Notes under the pieces: model-generated
Databases searched by the model: none
Seen by the model: only the letters and a program-made list of their open reading frames with translations
What the model was told of the DNA's origin: nothing
In this document: piece after piece, positions 46,934 to 56,681 of the stretch
How positions within the stretch are numbered: the first letter of the stretch is position 1
Layout of the letters: each line of letters begins with the position of its first letter
Program-made: the position numbers and the translations under genes
Source of the DNA: Rouxiella badensis
Lineage (GTDB): Bacteria > Pseudomonadota > Gammaproteobacteria > Enterobacterales > Enterobacteriaceae
NCBI GenBank assembly: GCA_026967495.1
Contig: CP114060.1
Location: forward strand, 1,364,001 to 1,428,000
DNA length: 64,000 nucleotides
Direction of reading: 5' to 3'

Positions 46934-48094
46934 TTAGCCGATAATCGCATGCGGATAAAAGCGCGAGAGATCCTGGGTGATTAATGCCCGATCTTCGCGT
47001 AGGCCGATGCCGCAAGGTTCGCCGTTGACCAGCCAGCTGCCGATTAGCGTGTAGCTGTCGTTAAAGCGCGGCATCGGGCAATATTCCTGCACGATCATGC
47101 CTTCCTTGCCGTACGGGCCTTCCGCACTGGCGATCTCTTTGCCGTTCTCAATGATGCGAATGTTGGCACCTTCACGTGAAAACAGCGGCTTAATGACATA
47201 GCTGTCCATCGGCGGGTGTGCGTCTTCGGCAAAGTAGGACTCAAGCAGATTCGGGTGGTTAGGGAACATCTCCCACAGCAGTGGCAGCAGCGCTTTGTTG
47301 GAGATAATCGCCTTCCAGGCCGGTTCAAGCCAGCGAACGCCGGCGTCTTCCAGCTTGGTGGAAAAAGTCTCGCGGAACATAAATTCCCACGGGTATAGCT
47401 TGAACAGGTTGCTGATGATTTGATCCTGCGGATCGGTAAACTGACCGCGCTCACCTAAACCGATCTCTTCTATATAGAGGAAATCGTTCGCGAGTCCGGC
47501 TTCCTGCGCGCAGTCCTGCAGATACTGTACGGTGCCGCGATCCTCTTCCGTGTCCTGACAGCAGGCAAAATGCAGCAGTGAAAAGCCGTGCTGATTCTTC
47601 AGTTCAGAAAATCGCTCGATCAGTTTTTCTTGCAGACTGTTGTACTGATCCGCCTGCTGAGGCAAACCGCCTGCAGCAATTTGATCTTCAAGCCACAGCC
47701 ACTGGAAAAATGCGGCCTCATAGAGCGAGGTCGGCGTATCGGCGTTGTTCTCCAGCAGCTTGGGTGGATTTACGCCGTCATACACCAGGTCCATGCGTGA
47801 ATAGAGCGAAGGTTGCTGCGTGCGCCACGAGGCCCTGACAAACTCCCAGACGTGTTTGGGGATCTGGAATCTGGCCATCAGCGCGTCGCTGTTCACCACG
47901 CGATCCACGACCTTCAGGCACATTTGGTGCAGTTCCGCCGTAGCATCTTCCAGCTGTTCAATCTGCGCCAGCGTGAATTGATAGTAGGCGTCTTCACACC
48001 AGTACGGCTCGCCGTACATTGTGTGGAAGTTAAAGCCGAACTCGGTGGCTTTTTCGCGCCAGTTAGGACGCTCTTGCAGGGCTACGCGTTTCAT
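46934..48094 (-). CDS. ygiC: ATP-grasp glutathionylspermidine-synthase-like protein YgiC
   Basis: A 386-residue protein with the C-terminal synthetase domain of glutathionylspermidine synthase but no amidase half. Blocks include RMDLVYDGVNPPKLLENNAD, TPTSLYEAAFFQWLW, WKAIISNKALLPLLWEMFP and YVIKPLFSREGANI, the ATP-grasp core. The true substrate is not known; peptide-spermidine ligation is only suggested by homology. The stop of ygiB is 2 bases upstream, so the two are translationally close. Confidence 0.92.
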   Translation of the reverse strand: MKRVALQERPNWREKATEFGFNFHTMYGEPYWCEDAYYQFTLAQIEQLEDATAELHQMCLKVVDRVVNSDALMARFQIPKHVWEFVRASWRTQQPSLYSRMDLVYDGVNPPKLLENNADTPTSLYEAAFFQWLWLEDQIAAGGLPQQADQYNSLQEKLIERFSELKNQHGFSLLHFACCQDTEEDRGTVQYLQDCAQEAGLANDFLYIEEIGLGERGQFTDPQDQIISNLFKLYPWEFMFRETFSTKLEDAGVRWLEPAWKAIISNKALLPLLWEMFPNHPNLLESYFAEDAHPPMDSYVIKPLFSREGANIRIIENGKEIASAEGPYGKEGMIVQEYCPMPRFNDSYTLIGSWLVNGEPCGIGLREDRALITQDLSRFYPHAIIG

Positions 48095-48096
48095 TA

Positions 48097-48759
48097 TTAG
48101 CCACCCATACTGCGCATTGGAGTACGCGTACTCGAGGCCGCACTGCGCTGCATCGAGGTTTGTTTCGCCACGCTCTCGCCGAAGCCCCCGCGGGTCACTG
48201 TGCTGGTGGTCGCCGGTTTTGGTGCCATCGCCGATGGCGGCACGTTCATGCTGCGGCCGGTCGTTGCCGGACCATAGCTCTTACCGCTTGCATCGACAAA
48301 CTTGCCGTTAGCCGGGCTGCCTGCGTTCTTGGAGGTAAACAACGGCTGCTGTGCATATCCGCCGCCGCCCATCATTCTGCCCATCATAAAGCCTGCCATC
48401 AGCGGCATCCACATGCTGCCACCTTGCTGAGACTCGGCAGACATGCCGGCCTGCGCTGGAGCCTGCGTACATTGAGACTCACCAAATTCGGCCACACAGT
48501 CGGCACGATTGGCGTATTTTGGCGCGGTTTTAGCCGCTTCGGCTTTGGCTTCGGTAAAGGCTTTGGCACATTGCGCACTGCTGGAAGGGTTTGCCTTTGA
48601 ACAGTCGTCGGCGTTCTGATAAAGCGACACGTTTTCATCACTTTTTTCACAGGCGCTGAGCATAAATACGGCGCTGATAGCTATAGCGGCCGGGGTAATT
48701 CGCGAGCTACGCCAGGATTTCCGGAAGGTAGCAAGATTAATATTTTGTGTCCGTTTCAT
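48097..48759 (-). CDS. ygiB: DUF1190 family protein YgiB
   Basis: A 220-residue protein with a hydrophobic segment followed by a lipobox-like Cys (AISAVFMLSACEKSDENV). The body has conserved cysteines (DDCSKANP, AQCAKAF, ADCVAEFGESQC), a Met/Gly-rich stretch (LMAGFMMGRMMGGGGYAQQ) and a Ser/Thr/Arg tail. Probably a lipoprotein in the periplasm, although the leader before the hydrophobic part is long (about 25 residues). Forms the tolC-ygiB-ygiC group known in E. coli; role unknown. Confidence 0.9.
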   Translation of the reverse strand: MKRTQNINLATFRKSWRSSRITPAAIAISAVFMLSACEKSDENVSLYQNADDCSKANPSSSAQCAKAFTEAKAEAAKTAPKYANRADCVAEFGESQCTQAPAQAGMSAESQQGGSMWMPLMAGFMMGRMMGGGGYAQQPLFTSKNAGSPANGKFVDASGKSYGPATTGRSMNVPPSAMAPKPATTSTVTRGGFGESVAKQTSMQRSAASSTRTPMRSMGG

Positions 48760-48949
48760 TGTATAGATCCCATTGTCGGGCTTTTATTTGCCCTTACCCA
48801 GAGTGAGTTACATTTGTAACAGAATAAGAATAAGGTAAAGATGCTTACTATTAAAGCAGGAACGGCCAACGTTACGAGACTTTACGTTCAGACGTGAAAT
48901 CTGACCAGAAAAGGGGGGTTGGTGCGGATTATGGGCTGGATGAGAAAGA

Positions 48950-48973
48950 AAACCGCCTCTGGAGGCGGTTGTA
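48950..48973 (-). terminator. terminator after tolC
   Basis: On the minus strand AACCGCCTCC-AGA-GGCGGTTTTCTTTC, 34 bases past the tolC stop. Confidence 0.85.
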
Positions 48974-49006
48974 GAAAAGCTTTAGCGTGTTTTCAGAAAC
49001 ATCTAC

Positions 49007-50498
49007 CTAGTTTTGGAAAGGATTACCGCTGGCCTTCACTGCCCTTGGCGTCGCTGACACGCTGGCGCGTTTAATCGGTGCAGGGGCTGGCATTGTGCTA
49101 GTGTTTAAACCATCTGCCGCCGCATTTTGCTGCGGTGTTTCAGGCGCAACCTGCTCAGGACTGGTTGGCACCGGCTGTCCCAGCACGCCGTTGAGCGCCA
49201 ACAGGTCGTTTTCATTGAGCGTACCCAAAGCTGACTTCACGTTTAACTGGTTAATAAGATAGGTATAACGGGCGCTCGAGAGCCTCCTGTTTAGCGTTAT
49301 ACAGCGTGGTCGTCGCGTCGAGCACGTCAACGATAGTGCGCGTGCCTACCTTGTAGCCTGCTTCCATCGCGTCCAGAGAACTTTGGGCGGATACCACCGC
49401 CTGCTTATAGGCGTTGATACTGCTGATGGAGGCTGAAATATTGTTAAACGATGAACGGACGGTCTGCACGACGCTGCGGTGCGCGCTCTCAAGTTGCTCG
49501 CTGTAGTTAACGAAGCTGAGCTGTGCCTGTTTAACCTGCGAAGTCACTGAGCCGCCGCTGTAAATAGGAATAGTCAGGCTCAGGCCAACCTTGTTTTCAC
49601 CGGCGTTAGAGTCATCATAACCATACGCCGGGCCGGTTCTTGAGCCGTTGTATTTAGTATTGGTCAGTCCCGTTGAGGCGGTAAGATCCAGCGTCGGCAA
49701 GTGGCCTGCTTCGTAATAGCGAATTTCTTCACGCGCCAAATCCTGCGACAGTCGGGCTGACAGCAGGCTCAGGTTGCGGTTATCAGCTTCTTTGAGCAGA
49801 TTGTTGACCGGCTCAGGACGCTGGGTGTTAAAGGTTGCGATATTTAGCGATGCCAGCTGCGGGTAGTAAACACCGGTATATTGGCGCAGGACCTCAAGGT
49901 AGTTATCCAGGTTATTGCGCGCGGTGACTTCGTTCGCCAGCACGGTGTCATAACTTGAACGAGCGTTCTGCACGTCGGTGATGGCCACCAGGCCTACATT
50001 GAATCGCTGTGTGGTTTGGTCCAGCTCTCGGTAAACCGCCTGTTTCTGCGCTTCGGTATAAATGAGGGCATCAATCGCACTCAAAACGTTGAAATACGCA
50101 GTAGCGGTGTTCAGAATAAGAGTTCGCTGCGCAGTCTGATAGGTGACATCGGCAATACCGGCCGTTTTTTCCTGCAGAGTCAGAGAGCGCCATTTAGACA
50201 TATCAAAAATAGTTTGCGTCAACTGCAATGCGCCACTGGCGATCTTACTGTTTACGCCGTTTGCATCACGATAACCGTTGGCATAGTCGTAATCGAGGCC
50301 TAATCCCAACTGCGGCAGCAACGGGCTGCGTGCTTCATTAATTTTCTCAAATGCGGCATCACGGGTTGCAGCAGCCGCACGCAAATCCGGGTTACTTTCC
50401 TTAGCTTGCCTGTATACCTGCATGAGATTTTCAGCCTGGCCCATCGTGCTAAAGCCGCCGAGACCCAGAGCGACGAGAAGAGGTAGCAGTTTCTTCAT
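49007..50498 (-). CDS. tolC: outer-membrane channel TolC (frameshifted near C-terminus)
   Basis: Trimeric outer-membrane duct for RND/MFS efflux pumps and type I secretion. The start at ATG 50498 follows AAGGA by six bases and leads a signal peptide (KKLLPLLVALGLGGFSTMGQA). The two OEP repeats are clear: AFEKINEARSPLLPQLGLGL, FDMSKWRSLTLQEK and FNVGLVAITDVQNAR in the first, SAHRSVVQTVRSSFNNI and GYKVGTRTIVDVLDATT in the second. The frame slips after LYNAKQE. Removing one C at 49283-49284 (plus strand) gives LSSARYTYLINQLNVKSALG and 496 residues (E. coli 493). Confidence 0.95.
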
Positions 50499-50725
50499 TT
50501 GCATTCCTTGTAGTGCAGCAATGTTATTATTTAATGCTGTCATTAAAACTAACAGACGCGGATTCTAGCAGAGATTTTTAGGCAATTTGCATGACGTAAT
50601 GTGCCATCTCAGCCGCTTGTATCCAAATCTAACACAAAAAATCTTGATTATTATTACCGCATCTTCATCAAAAATGCCTGAAATGGAGATAATTTAATTT
50701 TAACCGTGGACGGGGTAGCATCGTA

Positions 50726-51388
50726 ATGGACAAATTCAAAGATTCGCCAGTAGTTTTCGGCAGAAATGATTTAGAAATTATTGCGATAGAAAACCGTTAC
50801 CAAGGTTTTTTCTCCATTAACGCCTATCGGTTTCGCCATCGCCTGTTTAATGGTGAAATGAGCGGAGAGGTGGTGCGAGAAGTTTTTGAACGTGGCCATG
50901 CTGCCGTTCTGCTACCTTATGATCCCATACGCGATGAAGTGGTGGTGATTGAACAAATTCGTATACCTGCACTGGGATCCAGCGAGACCCCATGGTTACT
51001 CGAGATGGTCGCAGGTATTATAGAAGAGGGCGAAACGGTAGAAGACGTCGCCCGCCGCGAAGCATTGGAAGAAGCTGGCGTAGTGGTTAAACGCTGTAAA
51101 CCGGTACTCAGCTATCTGGCAAGTCCAGGCGGTACCAGTGAGCGCCTTTCTATTATGGTCGGCGAAGTTGATGCGACGACGGCAGAGGGAATTCATGGTC
51201 TGGAAACTGAAAATGAAGACATCCGGGTACACGTGGTCAGCCGGGAGCAGGCTTGCCGCTGGGTGGAAGAAGGAGCGATAGACAATGCTGCGTCAGTGAT
51301 TGCCCTGCAATGGCTGGCTCTGCACCATGAATCCTTAAAAAAGAATGGGTTGAATAATGATCAAGCGCTATGTTCCCGATTTTCCTGA
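50726..51388 (+). CDS. nudF: ADP-ribose pyrophosphatase NudF
   Basis: Nudix hydrolase that splits ADP-ribose to AMP and ribose-5-phosphate. The Nudix box runs from GIIEEGETVEDVARREALEE to AGV, with flanking EQIRIPAL, LEMVAG and YLASPGGTSER. As given, the ORF ends SRFS at 51388, overlapping yqiB by 32 bases. One extra A in the A6 run 51337-51342 would instead give ...LKKEWVE and a TAA at 51355-51357 that overlaps the yqiB ATG, matching the E. coli ending (LKNEWA) and length (210 against 209). The shorter end is probably the true one. Confidence 0.94.
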   Translation: MDKFKDSPVVFGRNDLEIIAIENRYQGFFSINAYRFRHRLFNGEMSGEVVREVFERGHAAVLLPYDPIRDEVVVIEQIRIPALGSSETPWLLEMVAGIIEEGETVEDVARREALEEAGVVVKRCKPVLSYLASPGGTSERLSIMVGEVDATTAEGIHGLETENEDIRVHVVSREQACRWVEEGAIDNAASVIALQWLALHHESLKKNGLNNDQALCSRFS

Positions 51389-51782
51389 AATGATGCGACT
51401 GTGCGAGACAAATTTTGCACAGCTGCGCCGTTTGCTGCCTCGAAATGATGAAGTGGGACAGACGGTGACTTATCAGGTAACTAACGCGACCTACCAGTTA
51501 AAAATTCTGGAATCGACACGCTATACTTCGCTGGTTGAAATCAAGCAGACCGCCCCCGCCGTCAGCTATTGGAGCCTGCCTTCAATGAGCGTCCGCCTTT
51601 ATCACGATGCCATGGTTGCTGAAGTGTGTGCGAGCCAACAGATCTTTCGTTTCAAAGCACGCTATGATTATCCTAATAAAAAGTTGCATCAGCGTGACGA
51701 AAAGCATCAAATTAACCAGTTTCTTGCTGATTGGTTGCGCTATTGTCTGGCGCATGGAGCCATGCCAGTTCCGGTTTGTTAG
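51357..51782 (+). CDS. yqiB: DUF1249 family protein YqiB
   Basis: A 141-residue conserved protein (MIKRYVPDFPEMMRLCETNF, PSMSVRLYHDAMVAEVCASQ, RYDYPNKKLHQRDEKHQINQ) of unknown function, always found between nudF and cpdA in enterobacteria. Soluble, with no signal peptide. The ATG overlaps the probable nudF stop as TAATG, so translation is likely coupled. Length equals that of E. coli YqiB. Confidence 0.92.
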   Translation: MIKRYVPDFPEMMRLCETNFAQLRRLLPRNDEVGQTVTYQVTNATYQLKILESTRYTSLVEIKQTAPAVSYWSLPSMSVRLYHDAMVAEVCASQQIFRFKARYDYPNKKLHQRDEKHQINQFLADWLRYCLAHGAMPVPVC

Positions 51783-51809
51783 ACAGACTTGAATAACAAA
51801 GGATCGAAT

Positions 51810-52637
51810 TTGGAAAGCCTGTTTAAGCTGCCTTTGGTAGATGGGGCCAAAGTCAGGATATTACAGATTACAGATACTCATCTTTTTGCGGGTGAAGACC
51901 AGACTTTGCTGGGCGTTAACACGTTTCGCAGCTATCGCGCCGTGCTGGACGCCATTTCTGCCGAGCAGCGTGAGGTTGATATTATCGCGGCGACCGGGGA
52001 TTTAGCCCAGGATCAATCGGTCGAGGCCTATCACCACTTTGCAGAGGGCATTAATCGATTTCATGCCCCCTGTGTCTGGTTGCCCGGAAATCATGATTTC
52101 CAACCTGCCATGGTGGATGCATTGGCCGAAGCAGGGATCCACCCTTCCAAACAGGTATTGCTGGGCAACGATTGGCAAATTCTTCTGCTCGACACTCAGG
52201 TTTTCGGCGTGCCGCACGGTGAGCTGAGCGAATATCAGCTCGACTGGATGACCCGTTGCCTGGACCAGTATCCCGACAGATTTACCCTGATTATGCTGCA
52301 CCATCATCCGCTGCCGTCGGGCTGTACCTGGCTTGATCAGCACAGTCTGCGCAATGCGCACACGCTGGCGACGGTGCTGCAAGCGTATCCGCAAGTGTCG
52401 ACGCTGCTTTGTGGGCATATTCATCAGGAGCTGGACCTCGACTGGTACGGCAAGCGCCTGTATGCCACGCCGTCGACCTGCGTGCAGTTCAAACCTCACT
52501 GCACCAATTTTACGCTGGATACGCTCGCCCCAGGTTGGCGATATCTGACGCTACACCCTGATGGCCGCGTCGAGACTGAGGTTTGCCGTTTGCAAACCAG
52601 CGAGTTTAGCCCCGACGCCGACGCGGAAGGTTATTAA
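51810..52637 (+). CDS. cpdA: 3',5'-cyclic-AMP phosphodiesterase CpdA
   Basis: Hydrolyses cAMP and so lowers CRP activity. The class III metallophosphoesterase residues are all visible: LQITDTHLF, ATGDLAQDQS, WLPGNHDF, MLHHHPLPSG and LCGHIHQELDLDWYG. The TTG start at 51810 is chosen because AAAGGA lies six bases upstream and the protein then begins MESLFKLPL like E. coli CpdA, 275 residues. The stop overlaps the yqiA start by one base (TAATG), so the two are translationally coupled. Confidence 0.95.
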   Translation: MESLFKLPLVDGAKVRILQITDTHLFAGEDQTLLGVNTFRSYRAVLDAISAEQREVDIIAATGDLAQDQSVEAYHHFAEGINRFHAPCVWLPGNHDFQPAMVDALAEAGIHPSKQVLLGNDWQILLLDTQVFGVPHGELSEYQLDWMTRCLDQYPDRFTLIMLHHHPLPSGCTWLDQHSLRNAHTLATVLQAYPQVSTLLCGHIHQELDLDWYGKRLYATPSTCVQFKPHCTNFTLDTLAPGWRYLTLHPDGRVETEVCRLQTSEFSPDADAEGY

Positions 52638-53218
52638 TGAGTACCTTGCTTTATCTGCACGGGTTCAATAGTTCTCCTCAGTCTGCCAAGGCGACCGCGA
52701 TGAAAGCCTGGCTCGCCGAGAACCACCCGCGCATCGAAATGATTATCCCGCAGCTTTTGCCTTATCCCGCCGACGCCGCCGAGCAGCTCGAAACGCTGGT
52801 GATGGAAAAATCGGGCGAGAAGATTGGCATCGTTGGCTCGTCTCTCGGCGGCTATTACGCTACCTGGCTGTCGCAGTGCTTTACTCTGCCGGCGGTGGTG
52901 GTTAATCCCGCAGTGCGGCCTTATGAACTCTTAATCGACTATCTCGGGGTCAATCAGAACCCCTACACCGGCCAGCAATATGTGTTAGAGTCTCGCCATG
53001 TTTACGATCTCAAAGTGATGCAGATCGAGCCTTTGGAGTCACCCGATTTACTCTGGTTACTCCAGCAAACCGGCGATGAAACCCTCGACTACCGTCAGGC
53101 CGTGGCGTATTACACCGCGTGCCGCCAGACCGTAGAACCCGAGGGTAATCACACTTTTGTCGGGTTTGAACGTTATTTCTCACCGATTGTGGATTTCTTG
53201 GGGTTGGCATCGGATTGA
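52637..53218 (+). CDS. yqiA: esterase YqiA
   Basis: A 193-residue alpha/beta hydrolase of the UPF0227 type: LLYLHGFNSSPQSAKA at the start (oxyanion region), the nucleophile elbow GIVGSSLGGYYAT with the catalytic Ser, and the C-terminal GNHTFVGFERY with the catalytic His. E. coli YqiA cleaves short-chain acyl esters. Coupled to cpdA through overlapping stop and start codons and followed after 92 bases by parE. Confidence 0.93.
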   Translation: MSTLLYLHGFNSSPQSAKATAMKAWLAENHPRIEMIIPQLLPYPADAAEQLETLVMEKSGEKIGIVGSSLGGYYATWLSQCFTLPAVVVNPAVRPYELLIDYLGVNQNPYTGQQYVLESRHVYDLKVMQIEPLESPDLLWLLQQTGDETLDYRQAVAYYTACRQTVEPEGNHTFVGFERYFSPIVDFLGLASD

Positions 53219-53310
53219 GTATTACTCACGGCGGGCGTTTTGCTTGCCGCAGTCTCGTTCGCCAGCAACAGTATCGTTCACTCACAACCAGAGCCACGAA
53301 TTAATAAACG

Positions 53311-55205
53311 ATGAGCCAATCAACTTATAACGCGGATTCTATTGAGGTTCTCAGCGGCCTTGAACCTGTGCGTCGCCGTCCTGGCATGTATACCGATACG
53401 ACTCGGCCCAACCATCTGGGGCAGGAAGTTATCGATAACAGCGTCGATGAGGCGCTGGCCGGTCATGCCCGTCGTATCGAGGTTATTCTGCACGCCGATC
53501 AGTCGCTTGAAGTGACCGACGACGGACGCGGCATGCCGGTGGATATTCACCAGGAAGAGGGCATTCCTGCGGTTGAGCTGATCTTCTGCCGCCTACACGC
53601 GGGCGGTAAATTCTCGAACAAAAACTACCAGTTCTCCGGCGGCCTGCATGGCGTAGGGATCTCCGTAGTTAACGCCCTGTCCACGCGTGTGGAAGTGACC
53701 GTGCGCCGCGACGGGCAAGTCTATGCCATGGCGTTTGAAAACGGCGACAAGGTGCAGGACCTCAGCGTTACCGGCACCGTCGGTAAGCGTAACACGGGGA
53801 CCAGCGTCCATTTCTGGCCAGACGCCAGCTTCTTCGACAGTCCGCGTTTTTCCGTCAGCCGACTCAGCCATTTGCTGAAGGCCAAGGCGGTGCTGTGTCC
53901 GGGCGTTGAAATCATTTTCAAAGATCAGGTCAACAACACCGAGCAGCGCTGGTGCTATGAAGACGGTCTGACTGATTACCTGATGGAGTCGGTCAACGGC
54001 CTCATCACGCTGCCTGAAAAGGCTTTCGTCGGCGCGTTTGCCGGAGATACCGAAGCGGTAGACTGGGCGCTGCTGTGGTTGCCTGAGGGCGGCGAGATGC
54101 TGACCGAGAGCTACGTTAACCTGATCCCGACCATGCAGGGCGGAACGCACGTCAATGGTCTGCGTCAGGGTCTGCTTGATGCGATGCGCGAGTTCTGCGA
54201 ATTCCGCAATATTCTGCCTCGCGGCGTTAAGCTCTCCGCAGAGGACATCTGGGAGCGCTGCGCCTATGTGCTGTCGGTCAAGATGCAGGATCCACAGTTT
54301 GCCGGTCAGACTAAAGAGCGTCTTTCTTCTCGTCAGTGTGCGGCGTTCGTTTCCGGCGTAGTAAAAGATGCTTTTAGCCTGTGGCTGAACCAGAACGTGC
54401 AGGCCGCCGAGCAGCTTGCCGAACTGGCGATTTCCAGCGCGCAGCGTCGTATGCGTGCAGCGAAGAAGGTTGTGCGTAAGAAGCTGACCAGCGGTCCTGC
54501 GCTGCCGGGCAAACTGGCCGACTGTACCTCGCAGGACCTGAAAATGACCGAGTTGTTCCTGGTCGAAGGGGACTCGGCGGGCGGATCCGCCAAGCAGGCA
54601 CGTGACCGCGAATATCAGGCGATCATGCCGCTTAAGGGCAAGATCCTCAACACCTGGGAAGTCTCTTCCGATGAGGTGTTGGCCTCGCAGGAGGTTCACG
54701 ATATTTCTGTGGCGATCGGCATCGATCCTGACAGTGAAGACTTGACCCAGCTGCGTTACGGCAAGGTTTGTATCCTCGCGGATGCGGACTCCGACGGTCT
54801 GCACATCGCCACGCTGCTGTGTGCGCTGTTCGTGCGCCACTTCCGCTCACTGGTACGCGGTGGTCACGTTTACGTTGCCATGCCGCCTCTCTACCGCATC
54901 GACTTGGGTAAAGAGGTGTTCTACGCGCTGGATGAAGAAGAGAAAACCGGCGTGCTTGAGCAACTGAAACGCAAGAAAGGCAAGCCAAACGTTCAGCGAT
55001 TCAAAGGGTTGGGTGAAATGAACCCCTTCAGCTGCGTGAAACAACGTTGGATCCCAATACCCGCCGTCTGGTGCAGTTAACCATCGACGAAGACGATGTC
55101 GATCAGACGCTGCGGATGATGGACATGCTGTTGGCCAAGAAACGTTCTGAAGACCGCCGCAACTGGCTGCAAGACAAGGGCGATACTGCTGAGCTATCAG
55201 TCTAA
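53311..55205 (+). CDS. parE: DNA topoisomerase IV subunit B ParE (frameshifted near C-terminus)
   Basis: ATPase subunit of the enzyme that unlinks daughter chromosomes. The GHKL ATP-binding motifs (VIDNSVDEALAGHA, DDGRGMPVDIH, GGLHGVGISVVNALS), the transducer domain and the TOPRIM motifs (LVEGDSAGGSAKQ, DADSDGLHIATLL) are intact. The raw frame ends at 55080. One C missing from the C4 run 55023-55026 restores GEMNPLQLRETTLDPNTRRL and the end DTAELSV, for 631 residues (E. coli 630). Essential, so taken as a sequence error. Confidence 0.96.
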
Positions 55206-55285
55206 TCTTTCCATGCTTTGTTCGGGGAATGGGTCTCTTGGTGCACCTGAATTCTGCATGACTGGGTGGAACAAGTTAGAGACAT

Positions 55286-55320
55286 AAAAAAACCGGAGTC
55301 CTTACAGCTCCGGTTTTTTT
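55286..55320. terminator. bidirectional terminator between parE and ygiN
   Basis: AAAAAAACCGGAG-TCCTTACAG-CTCCGGTTTTTTT; strong stem with symmetric A/T tracts between convergent genes. Confidence 0.92.
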
Positions 55321-55351
55321 AGGTTCTCATCAGGAAAAACTCAGATATAGA

Positions 55352-55657
55352 TCAGCTTTTCTCGATGATATTGATCTTCACGTCCACGACGTCGTGTTTG
55401 ATATTTTCACGATGTGCGTGCATGTGTGCCGCCTGCTGATGATCTTCCAGATGTGCCAGGCTTTCCCAATCTTCCAGCATAAAGATGGAGTTGGGCGCAC
55501 TCTGACGCCATGGGATATGCCCTTTAACGTCAAGAAAAGGCTCATAACGATGGCAGCCTTTTTCTTGCAGAACCTGTGGCAGCAGCTGGGTAATTTTTTC
55601 CAGCACTGAATCACGACGGCCTGGCTTGATGATGATTTCAGCGATAACGGTTATCAT
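55352..55657 (-). CDS. ygiN: quinol monooxygenase YgiN
   Basis: A 101-residue dimeric alpha+beta-barrel (ABM) protein: MITVIAEIIIKPGRRDSVLE, CHRYEPFLD, FMLEDWESLAHLEDHQQAAH. E. coli YgiN oxidises menadiol, forming a quinone redox cycle with MdaB, the next gene upstream on the same strand. About 107 bases separate the two, so co-transcription is possible. Confidence 0.93.
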   Translation of the reverse strand: MITVIAEIIIKPGRRDSVLEKITQLLPQVLQEKGCHRYEPFLDVKGHIPWRQSAPNSIFMLEDWESLAHLEDHQQAAHMHAHRENIKHDVVDVKINIIEKS

Positions 55658-55764
55658 AAAAACCTCGTTTTCCCTTTAAATGTGTGAGCCTTACAAACTC
55701 CCGGCTCACGAGAATGGCGCATTCTGAGTGTGGCAATAAACGCAGAATTTGCCAAACTCAGGAT

Positions 55765-56364
55765 TTACTCAGCGTCTTCCGCTTGACCAAATACGTGTTC
55801 AAGGTGTGCGCGGTAGTTAGCGAAGTAACCTTCGATGTCCGGCTGTTTGATAACGTCGTTACACATAAAGGTCGGCAGGGTGTCCATACCGAGGAACTGG
55901 TTGGCTTTGTGGAACGGCAGATAAACACCGTCAACGCCCACGCCGTGGAAGAACTGGTCTTTATCTTCAAAGGCTTCCAGTGGCGCATTCCAGGTCACGG
56001 AAAGCATGTATGCGGTGCCTTGGATAAGGCCGCCGGAACCGTATTTTTTCGAAGCGTCGGAGCGGGAACGGCCGTCGCTTTCGTACAGACGACCATGGCC
56101 TTCGGTGAAGACTTCATCGATATATTTTTTCAACGTCCACGGCGCGCCCATCCACCAACCTGGCATCTGATAGATGATAGCGTCGGCCCACAGATAGCTC
56201 TCGATTTCGGCTTCGACGTCGTAGCCTTGTTCGATATGAGTTACGCGAACGCGGTGGCCAGCGTCACGCAGGAAAGAATCGGCAACCTCGGTAAGGCTGA
56301 TGTTCAGTGCGCCTTTAGAGTGGGCAAAGGTTTTTCCGGCATTGATAATCAGTATGTTGCTCAT
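55765..56364 (-). CDS. mdaB: NADPH:quinone oxidoreductase MdaB
   Basis: A 199-residue flavodoxin-like FAD enzyme: NILIINAGKTFAHSKGALN (phosphate loop), MPGWWMGAPWTLKKYIDEVF, KKYGSGGLIQGTAYMLSVTW and FHGVGVDGVYLPFHKANQFL. Reduces quinones by two electrons and pairs with YgiN. Length and motifs match E. coli MdaB (193). Divergent from parC across a 317-base gap in which no operator was recognised. Confidence 0.95.
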   Translation of the reverse strand: MSNILIINAGKTFAHSKGALNISLTEVADSFLRDAGHRVRVTHIEQGYDVEAEIESYLWADAIIYQMPGWWMGAPWTLKKYIDEVFTEGHGRLYESDGRSRSDASKKYGSGGLIQGTAYMLSVTWNAPLEAFEDKDQFFHGVGVDGVYLPFHKANQFLGMDTLPTFMCNDVIKQPDIEGYFANYRAHLEHVFGQAEDAE

Positions 56365-56681
56365 GGCATAGGCCTCATTAGTAAACTGTTGAGGGAATTG
56401 TAACTGAGATTGTTGCGCTTAAAAATGTGCGCCAGAGCACAATACTATTGCTCTTAATGCAATAATTGGCAGGGGTTTATCGACTTTTAGCTGCGCTTTC
56501 GCGCAGTGACTGTTCGCTGAAAACACAGCAACTGTGACAGCAAGACGCCATATGATGTACTATCGCGGACATCATCGCCCTGTGCGACAGCGCCCGTGCG
56601 TGTCTGCAACCGGGCCTCCTTATTTTCCAGAACGTTCATTTTCCAGCACGACAGTGCGATGGATCTGAGGATAAAAAAGTA
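56365..56681. other. divergent promoter region between mdaB and parC
   Basis: 317 bases without a gene, between divergent starts. It must hold both promoters. I see no clear regulator site or RNA gene in it. Confidence 0.4.

Noticed and set aside
53593..54840. 415-codon open frame antisense to parE
   Set aside because: Shadow of a highly conserved gene; arginine- and histidine-rich peptide without domain features.
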